From assembly GCF_008727735.1 (NCBI RefSeq), contig NZ_CP044227.1, positions 1-64,000 on the forward strand: 64,000 nt of DNA, in the 5' to 3' direction. The stretch comes from Flintibacter sp. KGMB00164. GTDB taxonomy: Bacteria > Bacillota > Clostridia > Oscillospirales > Oscillospiraceae. Below, piece after piece: positions 29,328 through 38,424 of the stretch. The notes under the pieces were generated by a model. The model had not been told where the DNA came from. It did no database searches and saw nothing but the letters and a program-made list of their open reading frames with translations. The first letter of the stretch is position 1, and every line of letters begins with the position of its first letter. A program made the position numbers and the translations under genes.

Positions 29328-31157
29328 TTAACCTTTCTTTTTAGAAGCCAGCTTCATGCGCTCGCCGTGATCCAGGATGCGCTTACGCAGGCGCAGGTTC
29401 TCGGGGGTGCACTCCAGCAGCTCGTCGTCGGCCAGGAACTCCAGGCACTGCTCCAGGCTCATCTGCTTGGGAGGAGTCAGGCGCAGGGCGTCATCGGAGC
29501 CGGAGGCGCGCATGTTGGTCAGCTGCTTCTTCTTACACACGTTGACGGAGATATCCTCAGCCTTGGGGGTCTCGCCCACGATCATGCCGGCGTAAACGGG
29601 CACGCCCGCGCCGATGAACAGGGTGCCACGCTCCTGGGCGTTGAACAGACCGTAGGTAACGGCATCGCCGGTCTCGAAGGCCACCAGAGAGCCGGTGCTG
29701 CGGCGCTGGATCTCGCCCTTCATGGGAGCGTACTTCTCAAAGACGGAAGCCATGATGCCCTCGCCCTTGGTGTCGGTGAGGAACTCGTTGCGGTAACCGA
29801 ACAGGCCGCGGGAAGGAACCAGGAACTCCAGCTTGGTGCGGTTGCCCACGGGGTTCATGGACTGGAACTCGCCCTTGCGGGAGCCCAGCTTCTCCATCAC
29901 CGCGCCCACGCAGTCGTTGGGCACGTCGGCCACCAGGCGCTCGATGGGCTCGCACTTCTTGCCGTCGATCTCCTGGTAGAGCACACGGGGGGGAGAAACC
30001 TGGAACTCATAGCCTTCCCGGCGCATGGTCTCCATCAGGATGGACAGAGACATCTCGCCGCGGCCGGCTACATTAAAGGAATCGGTGGAGTCCTCCATCT
30101 CGGTGACCTTCAGGGACACGTCCTTCAGAGTCTCACGGAACAGGCGGTCCCGCAGCTGGCGGGAGGTGACGAACTTGCCCTCCTTGCCCGCGAAGGGAGA
30201 GTCGTTGACGGAGAAGGTCATCTCGATGGTGGGAGCGGAGATCTTTACGAACTCCATGGGCTCCACACAGTCGGGGGCGCAGATGGTGTCGCCGATGGTG
30301 ATGTCGCCGATGCCGCTCATGGCAATGATGTTGCCCGCGGTGGCCTCGGTGACGGGCACCTTGGCCAGACCGTCAAACTGGTACAGGGCGGTAGCCTTGG
30401 CCTTCTTGGCGGGAGCGTCGGGATCGTGGTAGTTGCACACGGCGATCTCCTGGTTCTGCTTGATGGTGCCCCGCTCGATGCGGCCGATGGCGATACGGCC
30501 CACGAACTCGCTGTAATCGATGGAGCTCACCAGCATCTGGAAGGGAGCTTCCTCGTCCACGTCGGGAGCGGGGATATACTCCAGAATGGTGTCGAAGAGA
30601 GGCTTGAGGTCGCTGCCCGCCTCGTCAGGCTGGACGGAGGCAGTGCCCTGACGGCCGGAGCAGAAGAGCATGGGGCTGTCCAGCTGCTCGTCGGTGGCGT
30701 CCAGATCCATCAGCAGCTCCAGCACCTCGTCGATGACCTCGTAGACGCGCTGGTCGGGACGGTCGATCTTGTTGACCACCACGATAACACGGTGGCCCAG
30801 CTCCAGGGCCTTGGACAGCACAAAGCGGGTCTGAGGCATGGGGCCCTCGGCGGCGTCCACCAGCAGGATAACGCCGTTGACCATCTTCAGGATACGCTCC
30901 ACCTCGCCGCCGAAGTCGGCGTGGCCCGGGGTGTCCACGATGTTGATCTTCACATCGCCGTACTGCACGGCGGTGTTCTTGGCGGTAATGGTAATGCCGC
31001 GCTCACGCTCCAGATCGTTGGAGTCCATCACGCGCTCCACCACAGTCTGATTCTCACGGTAGACGCCGGACTGCTTGAGCATCTGGTCTACCAGGGTGGT
31101 CTTGCCGTGGTCGACGTGAGCAATAATGGCGATATTTCTCAGCTTCTCATTCTTCAT
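29328..31157 (-). CDS. typA: Ribosome-associated GTPase TypA/BipA
   Basis: Translational GTPase related to EF-G/LepA that binds ribosomes under stress and cold; 609 residues, the standard length. G1 AHVDHGKT is near residue 14, G3 DTPGHADFG near 78 and G4 NKIDRPDQR near 132. The C-terminal BipA-specific domain includes [20 protein letters not shown]. The start at 31157 is taken because it has AGGAGG nine bases upstream; the longer open frame extends into the promoter region of the divergent SOS-type gene. Confidence 0.97.
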   Translation of the reverse strand: MKNEKLRNIAIIAHVDHGKTTLVDQMLKQSGVYRENQTVVERVMDSNDLERERGITITAKNTAVQYGDVKINIVDTPGHADFGGEVERILKMVNGVILLVDAAEGPMPQTRFVLSKALELGHRVIVVVNKIDRPDQRVYEVIDEVLELLMDLDATDEQLDSPMLFCSGRQGTASVQPDEAGSDLKPLFDTILEYIPAPDVDEEAPFQMLVSSIDYSEFVGRIAIGRIERGTIKQNQEIAVCNYHDPDAPAKKAKATALYQFDGLAKVPVTEATAGNIIAMSGIGDITIGDTICAPDCVEPMEFVKISAPTIEMTFSVNDSPFAGKEGKFVTSRQLRDRLFRETLKDVSLKVTEMEDSTDSFNVAGRGEMSLSILMETMRREGYEFQVSPPRVLYQEIDGKKCEPIERLVADVPNDCVGAVMEKLGSRKGEFQSMNPVGNRTKLEFLVPSRGLFGYRNEFLTDTKGEGIMASVFEKYAPMKGEIQRRSTGSLVAFETGDAVTYGLFNAQERGTLFIGAGVPVYAGMIVGETPKAEDISVNVCKKKQLTNMRASGSDDALRLTPPKQMSLEQCLEFLADDELLECTPENLRLRKRILDHGERMKLASKKKG

Positions 31158-31390
31158 CTGCAAATTCCTCCTGTATGCCGTCAGCCGCTCCCCTGCGAAG
31201 CAGCACAATACGCTTTGACGAAACATTATACCGCCAGATGGCGGAAAAAGCAACGGTCCGTGAAAAAATCTCACACAAATTTGACTCAAAACCACCCCTC
31301 TCTTCCAGAAAAAAAGACGGCAGGGCGGTGGAAAGAGATGTGGAAAAGTGTGTGGAAAGTGTGTAAAACCGAAAAGATGTTCGACAGCTC

Positions 31391-31439
31391 TTGACAAACT
31401 CGAACATATGTTGTATCTTACGAATAGAACATCTGTTCT
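31391..31439 (+). promoter_or_regulatory. Promoter with two LexA-type (SOS) boxes
   Basis: -35 TTGACA (31391-31396), 17-base spacer, -10 TATCTT (31414-31419). The spacer holds CGAACATATGTTG (31401-31413), one base off the Gram-positive LexA core GAAC-N4-GTTC. A second box AGAACATCTGTTCT (31426-31439) has the exact GAAC-N4-GTTC core just downstream of the -10. A repressor there would block polymerase. The rest of the 31158-31390 gap toward typA shows no clear feature. LexA binding is inferred. Confidence 0.82.
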
Positions 31440-31484
31440 TGACTCCCATGGAGCAGGAACTGGAGGATACAGGGAGGGAACGCC

Positions 31485-31733
31485 ATGCAGACCGTATATC
31501 AGACCATCTCCATCCGACCCCGGTGGGAGGCTCCCCGGGCGGAGGAAAAGATCATTGATCTGGCCCAGTACCGCCGGAAGCTGGAGCGGCAGGAAGAGCT
31601 GGAAGAGGCGGACGTGCAGCCCCGGGTCCGGTCCAGCCAGCGGCGCAACCGCTGGGGGCTCTACTGGGATGCGGTGGCCAGCTTGGGTGTGGTGGCCATG
31701 GCGGTGACCTTCTGCGTGGAGCTGCTGTTGTAA
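31485..31733 (+). CDS. Small C-terminally anchored membrane protein under SOS-type control
   Basis: 82 residues. The hydrophilic, charged N-terminal part includes AEEKIIDLAQYRRKLERQEE and an Arg-rich stretch (VRSSQRRNRW). One C-terminal membrane segment, near residues 62-82, reads AVASLGVVAMAVTFCVELLL. The ATG at 31485 has GGGAGGG six bases upstream. LexA-type boxes lie in its promoter. Small SOS membrane proteins in other bacteria (YneA, SidA, DivS) stop cell division; this one shares no visible sequence with them, so the role is a guess. It is monocistronic. Confidence 0.78.
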   Translation: MQTVYQTISIRPRWEAPRAEEKIIDLAQYRRKLERQEELEEADVQPRVRSSQRRNRWGLYWDAVASLGVVAMAVTFCVELLL

Positions 31734-31753
31734 GATTACTTTAAAGAAGGAAG

Positions 31754-32341
31754 GGTTCCGCCCTGCGGGGCGGGTTCCTTTTTGCTTGCCCAAAAAGGAA
31801 CCAAAAATGCCCTGGGGGTTGATTCCGGTGAGCGCCTACGCACAGCGGGCGCTCACAGTCATCTGCCCCCCAGACCCCCAAATACGGGGGACGCTCTCCT
31901 GAGAACTTGGCACTTGCGTCCGGCGGCTCCGAACACATGATCTTGCGTCCTGCTTGCCTCGGGGATATTGTCCCCTACCCGGTCAGAAATTTTAAAGTGT
32001 CTGCGCTGTACGGACACCGCCTACGCTGGCAAAACTGTGGCAGCTGGTCCGTCGACCACTGCCGCACCGAACAGGTAGGCAGGCAGCAGGCGGCGTGCGA
32101 TAGAATGAAACAACCCACAAATTTTGATGGAAAAAGGCCCCAGTGGGCCGAGAGGAGAAGAAAGCAAGGTCAAAGCTTAGGCCGCCGGAAATTACGAACA
32201 AACCAAAGTGGCCCGCTTTCGTAAAAATGGGGTCCAGGGGTGGCGACTTGGAACGCCCGCTCCGCGTGGCGTTCCTCGGAGCCACACTCCCTGGTGCCTT
32301 TTTGGTTCCTTTTTGGGCAAGCAAAAAGGAACACCCGTCCC
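31754..32341 (-). repeat. Family A structured repeat, copy A6 (reverse)
   Basis: Left end GGTTCCGCCCTGCGGGGCGG intact; right end degraded. Both outer hairpins use the longer variant GGTTCCTTTTTG / CAAAAAGGAACC (left) and the matching right form. Inner hairpins are GTGAGCGCC / GGCGCTCAC and GGAACGCC / GGCGTTCC. It lies between the convergent SOS-type gene and murE. Confidence 0.85.
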
Positions 32342-32356
32342 CCAAAAACAAAAAAC

Positions 32357-32388
32357 TTATCCACATTTTTCATCCAAACTGTGGACAA
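32357..32388. other. Inverted DnaA-box pair outside oriC
   Basis: A perfect TTATCCACA at 32357-32365 and TGTGGACAA (one mismatch) at 32380-32388, in inverted orientation with 14 bases between. They lie in a short gap between A6 and the murE terminator. This may be a titration site or chance. Confidence 0.45.
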
Positions 32389-32434
32389 AAAACCGGAACC
32401 TGAGCAGCTCCAAGAGTCGCCAAGGTTCCGGTTT
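32386..32434 (-). terminator. Terminator after the murE-like gene
   Basis: Arms AAACCGGAACCT (32390-32401) and AGGTTCCGGTTT (32423-32434). The minus strand goes on with TTTTTTGTCC. Confidence 0.8.
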
Positions 32435-32459
32435 GATTATTGTTTATGGAAAGGAAAAG

Positions 32460-34457
32460 TCAGGCAGAAACACAGATTCCAAGCACCCGCTGCCCCAGGG
32501 CATCCAGCAGCAGCACGTGCTCCCCAGTCCGGGACAGGATCACGCAGCGGCCCACGCCGCCCTCCACCGCCTGGAGAGCCAGCTTCAGCGTCTCGGCCAG
32601 AGAGGGGGGCAGCGCACCCTCTTCCAGAAGGGCGGCGGCCTTCTTGCCGTCCATGCGGAGAAGCTCTGCTTGGCGGTTCTCTCCCAGAGCCAGAGAGGGC
32701 TCCTCATCCACAAAGTAGATGAGTTTATCCACATGCATGCTCTGCGCGGTGGACAAAGCCTGTGCCCGGTCCTGCATTAGCACCGCCGTGCCGCCCGCGG
32801 CCGTGATGGCGGCGGCATCGGCGGCAATGTCCTGGCCCTGTTCCGGCAGGCAGATGACAAAGGTCTTGCCCTTCACCTGCTCCAGAGCGGGCAGAGTCTC
32901 CAGCGCCTTCTGGGCCGGAGCGGCGGGGGTGAGACGGTGGCGCAGGTCGTACTCCTGCAAAAATGCCTGGACGTATTCCACGTCGGTGGGGGTGTCGATA
33001 TACTCGGTGCCCCGCTTCTGGCGGGTCTCCCGGCCCTTGCCGGTGAGCAGAAGCACGGTGGGCTTTTCGCTCTCCAGCACCGCCTGACGGATGGCCTCGC
33101 CCCGGTTGGGGATGATGCGGCAGCGGGCTTTGCCCTTTTCCACGTTGGGACGGATCTCGTTGCAGATGTCCAGAGTATCCTCCTCCCCGCTGTCCTCCTC
33201 GGTGAGGTAGACCCGGTCACACCAGGCGCCGGCGGCCTCGCCCAGGTCGTGGCGGCGGTCGTAGGCCTTTTTGCCCGGACAGCCAAACACGATGGCCAGC
33301 TCCCGCTCGGGGTATTCCGCCCGGACGGAGGAAAACAGGGTCTCAAAGCTCAGGCGGTTGTGGGCGTAGTCCACAATAGACAGCACCCGCCCGTCGGCAT
33401 TGGCGTACACCTCCATGCGGCCGGGCACCCGCGCCCGCACCAGTCCGTCGTACACCGCCCACTCAGGGATGTCCAGGGCCTCGCACAGGGCGGCGGCTCC
33501 CAGGGCGTTCTCTACGTTAAAGAGACCGGGCATGGTCAGCCGCATCTGGCGGGTGTACCGGGGGGTGCGCAGAGTAAAGAGGATCTGCCCGTCCTCCTTG
33601 TGTACGTCGCTGGCGTACACCTGGGCGGCGGGGTCCTTCTGGGAGAAGGTAATGATGGGCGCTCCGGCGGCCTGGGCGGCCTCCATCACCCGCTGGGCGT
33701 GGTCACAGTCCAGGTTCACGCAGCTGATGTGGGCCTGGGCAAAGATCTTCAGTTTGGAGGCAAAATAGTCCTCAAAATCGGGGTGCTCAATGGGGGAAAT
33801 GTGGTCGTAGCCGATGTTGAGGAAGCAGGCGGCGGCAAACTCGGTGCATAGGGAGCGGTGGTATTTCAGCGCCTGGCTGGATACCTCCATGGTCACATAT
33901 TCCAGCCCGGACTGGGCGGCGTTGGCGAAGTGGCGCTGGAGGTCCAGAGGCTCCGGGGTGGTGAGGTGGGACTCAAAGCGCTCCACGCCGTCGTAGGTGT
34001 CGATGGAGGAGACAACGCCCGTCTCCCCTCTCCCCTGGCTCTCCTGGTAGCGGTCCAGGATGGACTTCATATAGTAGGCGGTGGACGACTTGCCCTTGGT
34101 GCCGGTGATGCCGATGACCTTCAGCTTGCCGGAAGGATGGTCGTAGAACCGGTCGGCCAGAGGGGCCAGCACCTTGCGGGTATCGGTGATGGCGATGCGG
34201 GGCAGGCCGGGGATGGTGTCCTCCTCCTGGCTGACGCAGGCCATAGCGCCCTGGTCCCGGGCCATCTCCAGAAATTTGGTCTGAAAGTGGGCGCCCTTGC
34301 GGATAAACAGGGTGCCGGGGGCCACCTGCCGGGAGTCGCAGGTGAGGCCGGTGACGCGCTGGCTCCGGTCCAGGCCGTCAGGGATGGGGGCGGCAAGCAG
34401 GTTCTGCTCCGAAAGCAGGTCCAGGTAGTCTCCCAAAGTATGGACAGGGATGGTCAT
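32460..34457 (-). CDS. murE: MurE-type ligase (L-Lys-type by similarity) with ArgB-like C-terminal domain
   Basis: 665 residues against about 480-500 for MurE. The Mur ligase core has the P-loop GTKGKSS near residue 110, DHISPIEHPDFEDYF with the expected carbamylated Lys (ASKLK), and RVPGRMEV. The IEHPxFEDYF stretch resembles streptococcal MurE, which adds L-Lys. The usual meso-DAP motif DNPR is not seen; the segment reads LTEEDSGEEDTLDI. From about residue 510 an extra domain of about 155 residues resembles the C-terminal half of N-acetylglutamate kinase (LQAVEGGVGRCVIL ... HVLLLDALGQRVLGI). The start at 34457 has GGAGGTG upstream. It sits 20 bases after racD. Confidence 0.85.
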   Translation of the reverse strand: MTIPVHTLGDYLDLLSEQNLLAAPIPDGLDRSQRVTGLTCDSRQVAPGTLFIRKGAHFQTKFLEMARDQGAMACVSQEEDTIPGLPRIAITDTRKVLAPLADRFYDHPSGKLKVIGITGTKGKSSTAYYMKSILDRYQESQGRGETGVVSSIDTYDGVERFESHLTTPEPLDLQRHFANAAQSGLEYVTMEVSSQALKYHRSLCTEFAAACFLNIGYDHISPIEHPDFEDYFASKLKIFAQAHISCVNLDCDHAQRVMEAAQAAGAPIITFSQKDPAAQVYASDVHKEDGQILFTLRTPRYTRQMRLTMPGLFNVENALGAAALCEALDIPEWAVYDGLVRARVPGRMEVYANADGRVLSIVDYAHNRLSFETLFSSVRAEYPERELAIVFGCPGKKAYDRRHDLGEAAGAWCDRVYLTEEDSGEEDTLDICNEIRPNVEKGKARCRIIPNRGEAIRQAVLESEKPTVLLLTGKGRETRQKRGTEYIDTPTDVEYVQAFLQEYDLRHRLTPAAPAQKALETLPALEQVKGKTFVICLPEQGQDIAADAAAITAAGGTAVLMQDRAQALSTAQSMHVDKLIYFVDEEPSLALGENRQAELLRMDGKKAAALLEEGALPPSLAETLKLALQAVEGGVGRCVILSRTGEHVLLLDALGQRVLGICVSA

Positions 34458-34476
34458 AACAGACACCTCCGGGGGA

Positions 34477-35196
34477 TTATTTTCGGAAAATGGTGCGCAG
34501 AGGCTTGTGGCACACCTCGATGGAGCGTTGGGCCAGCACCTCCATGGCGTCCACGTAGAAGGAGGACAGGTGGTGCTCACTGGCAAAGACGGACAGTTCG
34601 GTGCAGGCCAGCACGGCGCAGTCGCAGCCCTGCTCCACCAGGTCTTTGGTGAAGGCGGCAAACTTCTCCGGGTCTCCCGCTTTGCCCGCTTTGATGTCGT
34701 CATAGATGAGAGACATCACCTGCTTCTGAGCGGCAGGCCGGGGTGCGGCGGCGTAGATGCCGAAGGCGGCAAACTCCCGCTGGTACAGACCGGTGCGGAT
34801 GGTGCCGTCGGTGGCCAGAATGCCGGGGCGCTTCTTCCCCTGGCTTACCAGCAGCCGGGCGGTCTCCCGGATCATGTGGATGATGGGGATGGAGATCTGC
34901 TCCTGCACCCGGTCCAGGAAGTAGTGGGAGGTGTTGCAGGGCACCGCGATGGCGGTGCATCCCGCCCCCTCCAGCATGCGGGCGTCGGACAGCAGGCGCT
35001 CGTAGACTTCGTCCTTCTGTGCCTGGGTACCCAGGATGGCCGCTGTGCGGTCGGGCATGGCGCAGTCGGAAAAAATCAGCACCGAGAGGTGCTCCTGATC
35101 GGTGCGGGCGTCGGTGCGGTCGATGATATATTGATAAAAGGTGTTGGTGGCCTGGGGGCCCATGCCCCCGATGACGCCAAGACGGTCGTTGCTCAT
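34477..35196 (-). CDS. racD: Aspartate/glutamate racemase family protein
   Basis: 239 residues of the cofactor-independent Asp/Glu racemase family. The two catalytic cysteines lie in VPCNTSHYF near residue 84 and LACTELSVF near 197. It starts LGVIGGMGPQAT, typical of aspartate racemases rather than MurI. It probably supplies D-Asp to the nearby ligase. murE follows 20 bases downstream; family A copy A7 separates it from the ligase gene upstream. Confidence 0.9.
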   Translation of the reverse strand: MSNDRLGVIGGMGPQATNTFYQYIIDRTDARTDQEHLSVLIFSDCAMPDRTAAILGTQAQKDEVYERLLSDARMLEGAGCTAIAVPCNTSHYFLDRVQEQISIPIIHMIRETARLLVSQGKKRPGILATDGTIRTGLYQREFAAFGIYAAAPRPAAQKQVMSLIYDDIKAGKAGDPEKFAAFTKDLVEQGCDCAVLACTELSVFASEHHLSSFYVDAMEVLAQRSIEVCHKPLRTIFRK

Positions 35197-35232
35197 CTAA
35201 AATACCTCATTTAATTGGGGCGAATATATCGT

Positions 35233-35905
35233 AGGGGCGACCTGCGGTCGCCTAAGGAGACGGATGTTACTTTCTGCACGCGCAGAAAGTAACCAAAGAC
35301 GCGCCAAGGGGGCTCCTTCGACGAACACCTGGCTTACGCCGGTGTTCATAGGCGTCGCCCCCCTGGACCCCCATTACGGAGGGACGCCCTCCTGTCAGAT
35401 AGTAGAATCCTCCCGGCGGCCCGAACACAAGATCTTGCATCCTCCTTGCCCCGGGGGCACTGGCCCCTACCGGGTCAGAAATTTCAAAGTGTCTACGTTG
35501 TACGGACACCGCCTACTCTGGCAGAGCCAGGGCGGCTGGGCAGTGGCTGGGAAACCAGCCGACCACCGCCGCACCAAACAGGTAGGCAAGCACCAGGCGG
35601 TGTACAGTAGAGCCGCCCGCCTGTAAATTTTAGATTGGTAGGGCCTAAGGCCCGAGAGTAGAACGGGAACAGAACTTGATTTTGCCCGCCGGAACTGACT
35701 GCCGAACCAAAGTGACCCGCTCCCGTAAAAGGGGTCCGGGGCCGACTCCCCCTGTCAGGGGGAGATGGCCCGAAGGGCCAGAGGGGGTAGGGATAAGCTG
35801 ACTGTGAACACCACCGCAGGTAGGTGCTCACCGGAAGCGCTCCCCGGTCACTCTTTGGTTCCTTTCTGGTGATCCAGAAAGGAACCCGCCCCGCAGGGCG
35901 GAACC
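35233..35905 (-). repeat. Family A structured repeat, copy A7 (reverse, with 56-bp insert)
   Basis: The left end is altered to GGCGACC-tgc-GGTCGCC (35236-35252), a compensated version of the usual GC-rich hairpin. The right end CCGCCCCGCAGGGCGGAACC is intact. Outer hairpins are GTTACTTTCTGC / GCAGAAAGTAAC and GGTTCCTTTCTG / CAGAAAGGAACC. The 56-bp block at 35738-35793 is the inverted counterpart of the one in A5. It splits the ligase and racemase genes of the cell-wall cluster. Confidence 0.85.
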
Positions 35906-35909
35906 CTCT

Positions 35910-37124
35910 TTAATCCTGCGGTTTCTTGTTATACTTCTCAAACCGCTTCATATTTCCCAGGTGATTCTTCCACACCCGCAGCCGGCGCTTGAGGGACCCA
36001 TCCCCCTCATACACCAGGGAGTGGTGATCGGCTCCGGCGCGGATGAGGGACTTCATCTCCTGGTGGTACTTCTTGGGAGTGAAGTCAAAGGCCACCTTTT
36101 TGGGTACCATCCGCCACAGAGAGCGGTTCTTGGTGATTTCAAAGGGCAGTTCCTTCTCCTCCACCCGGTCCTCCACCACCAGCTTGGCAATATTATGCCC
36201 CGATCCGGTGACATAGTAGTTGCTCCGGCCCTGGCGGCAGTTGATTTCAAAGGCCTTGTACTTGCCGTCCCGCTGGTCGTACTTGATGTCAAAGTTGGAG
36301 AAGCCGGTAAAGTGCAGGTCCTCCAGCAGGCCCTTGATCTTCTGGGACAGCTCCTCGTCGTGCTCGGTAAGGATGACGGCGTGGTTGCCGATGCCGTGGG
36401 GGGAGTGCTCCTCCAGCAGCACGTGGCCCAGACACATGAGCTTCACCTTGCCGTTGCGGTCGGAGTAGTTGGTCAGCACCCGCATATAGGTGTCATCTCC
36501 GGGAATGAACTCCTGGAGCACCATGTGGTCGGGGTAACCGGCGGCGTACACCTGGTCCAGGGCGGCAAGCAGCTCCTCCCAGCTCTGGCAGATGTAGACC
36601 TTGGCCAGCTCGTGGACGCCGCAGGCCCAATAGGCCACGGAGTCGGCAGGCTTGGCGATGTAGGGCGGTCCCCAGGGCAGGGTGAAGTCGTGACCCATGG
36701 ATTTGTCGTAGATGAAGGTGGCGGGGTGGTCGATGCCGTGCTGGTCACACAGAGCGTAAAACTTCTCCTTGTTGATGAGGGTGTCCAGCAGCTCGCCGTC
36801 AATGTAGGGTGCAATGGCGTTTTCCGGCAGCTGGTCCTTGCAGTGGGCGGCCAGCTGGACATAGCTGTCGCCGCAGCCCATGACCAGGACCTTCTTGTCC
36901 GGAAATTCCTTGCACACCTGAGCCACATTCTTGCGGAAGGCGTCGGCGCTCTCGTTGTCGGCGCACACCCGGTAGTCAATGATGGCGCTGCCGTGGCAGG
37001 GGAAGGAGGGGTAGCGGCCATAGGCAATGCTCTTGACGCCGTAGGCCTCATGGAAGGCACGGGCCACGCTGTACACGTTGATATCGCCGCCAAACAGCAG
37101 CGGCTGGAAGGATAACTCACTCAT
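35910..37124 (-). CDS. D-aspartate ligase-like ATP-grasp enzyme (Aslfm type)
   Basis: 404 residues, ATP-grasp fold. By eye it aligns along most of its length with the Enterococcus faecium D-aspartate ligase Aslfm: GGDINVYSVARAFHEAYG near the start, then QEFIPGDDTYMRVL, MCLGHVLLEEHSPHGIGN and FEINCRQGRSNYYVTGSG. Aslfm joins D-Asp to the side-chain amino group of L-Lys in UDP-MurNAc-pentapeptide. In E. faecium the gene lies with an aspartate racemase, as here. Substrate remains inferred. It is flanked upstream by the alanine-racemase-like gene (53-base gap). Confidence 0.88.
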   Translation of the reverse strand: MSELSFQPLLFGGDINVYSVARAFHEAYGVKSIAYGRYPSFPCHGSAIIDYRVCADNESADAFRKNVAQVCKEFPDKKVLVMGCGDSYVQLAAHCKDQLPENAIAPYIDGELLDTLINKEKFYALCDQHGIDHPATFIYDKSMGHDFTLPWGPPYIAKPADSVAYWACGVHELAKVYICQSWEELLAALDQVYAAGYPDHMVLQEFIPGDDTYMRVLTNYSDRNGKVKLMCLGHVLLEEHSPHGIGNHAVILTEHDEELSQKIKGLLEDLHFTGFSNFDIKYDQRDGKYKAFEINCRQGRSNYYVTGSGHNIAKLVVEDRVEEKELPFEITKNRSLWRMVPKKVAFDFTPKKYHQEMKSLIRAGADHHSLVYEGDGSLKRRLRVWKNHLGNMKRFEKYNKKPQD

Positions 37125-37176
37125 AGCAGGATGACTCCTTTTGTTTCCTTATGGTAATATCTGCGGAAAACCCGCG

Positions 37177-38244
37177 TTATCGAAATTCAATGGGCATACC
37201 CCGGGCATAGAGGGGATCCAGGTCAAAGGCGGCCACATCTCCCGCGGAGCACTTCACATCGGTGACATTCAAGATGGTCTCGGAGGCGCCGATGGAACCG
37301 ATGACCCGCACCCGCTGGCCGTTGAGACGCACGGTACGGTTGCGGCTGCGCCGCCAGGCCCGCCACAGCTCCAGCAGGCTCTGACTTCTGGGGCGCTCCA
37401 CCCCAAAGCCGTTCTGGTAACCCACCGGCAGGACAGCCACCCGGGTGGGCTTTTTCATGGCGATGAGCTTGTCCGCGCCCACGGTGTGCCCCTTGGGCAG
37501 CCAGCGCACCTCGGTGATGGAGGCCTCGCCGTAGCCCACGGTGGTCAGCCCGTCCCCTTTCGTGCGGCGGCAGCGGCCCAGAATGGCCGACCCGGCCCGC
37601 ACCGCGTCCAGGCGGGCGTCATCAAAGTGCATCAGGGCGAAGGAACCGGCGGCGTGGACGGTGCCGGTCTCGAAACCTGCCTGATGGATGGCTTCCAGCA
37701 CCTGCTGGAATTGCTTGAGCTGGCCGTCCACCTCCTGGCTCTTGCCGGTGACGGCGTGGAGCTGGGTGTAGATGCCGGACAGAGCCACGTTGGGCAAAGA
37801 GCGGTAGGCCAGCAGGATCTTCTCCGGCTCAGAGATCAAAAAGCCGCCAAAGCCAAGACCGGTGTCCACCTGAATGTGTGCCTCAGCCACGGTGGAGCGG
37901 TTCTCCGCCACGGCGTTCAGGGCCAGGCCGGTGTCCACAGACGAGACGGTGCACACCACGCTCAGGTCCACCAGCTGTTCCAGCTCCTCCCGGTCCACGG
38001 TGGAGCGCAGCATCAGGATCTCCTCGGTCTCAAAGCCCGACTCCCGCAGCAGCTGGGCCTCCTCCACCGAGTTGACGCCGAAACGGGTCACACCGGCGTC
38101 CCGGAGCAGCCGGGCCAGGCGCACGGCGCCCACACCGCCTCCCTGACCGGACACCACGCCGTACAGGGCGGCCCCCTGGGCCCGCTCCTTGATCACTGCC
38201 ATATTGTTTCGAATGGCGGAGCGTTCAATGATCAATCTGCGCAT
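37177..38244 (-). CDS. Alanine-racemase-like protein lacking catalytic residues
   Basis: 355 residues, TIM-barrel plus C-terminal domain of the alanine racemase type. The region that normally reads VVKADAYGHG here reads VVSGQGGGVG, so the PLP lysine is Ser. The substrate Arg in DTGMGR is Phe (VDTGLGFGGF). The segment with the second catalytic Tyr (SYG) reads TVG. It may bind PLP without activity, or be a scaffold or regulator. The start at 38244 has GGGAG upstream. First gene of the cluster running down to murE. Confidence 0.85.
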   Translation of the reverse strand: MRRLIIERSAIRNNMAVIKERAQGAALYGVVSGQGGGVGAVRLARLLRDAGVTRFGVNSVEEAQLLRESGFETEEILMLRSTVDREELEQLVDLSVVCTVSSVDTGLALNAVAENRSTVAEAHIQVDTGLGFGGFLISEPEKILLAYRSLPNVALSGIYTQLHAVTGKSQEVDGQLKQFQQVLEAIHQAGFETGTVHAAGSFALMHFDDARLDAVRAGSAILGRCRRTKGDGLTTVGYGEASITEVRWLPKGHTVGADKLIAMKKPTRVAVLPVGYQNGFGVERPRSQSLLELWRAWRRSRNRTVRLNGQRVRVIGSIGASETILNVTDVKCSAGDVAAFDLDPLYARGMPIEFR

Positions 38245-38307
38245 CGCGGTATGACTCCCTTCTCTGTCTGCCGGCAAGCTTGGCCGTGGGATCTCCTGGA
38301 ATGTTTT

Positions 38308-38336
38308 ATTTTATCACCATATCGGGGAAAAGGCAA
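38308..38336 (-). promoter_or_regulatory. Candidate promoter of the cell-wall cluster
   Basis: On the minus strand, -35 TTGCCT (38336-38331), 17-base spacer, -10 TAAAAT (38313-38308), about 64 bases upstream of the first gene. It is divergent from the miaB promoter. Confidence 0.6.
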
Positions 38337-38424
38337 CGGAACGCAAGGGGCCGTGGAGAAAAACCAGGGGTAGTTTTCCCAAGGTTTACAAAAAGTTTAT
38401 AAATGCTTCCACCCCCCTCTGGCC

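Noticed and set aside
34458-34703. N-terminal extension of the murE reading frame
   Set aside because: It overlaps racD in another frame, has no homology, and a good ribosome site precedes the ATG at 34457.
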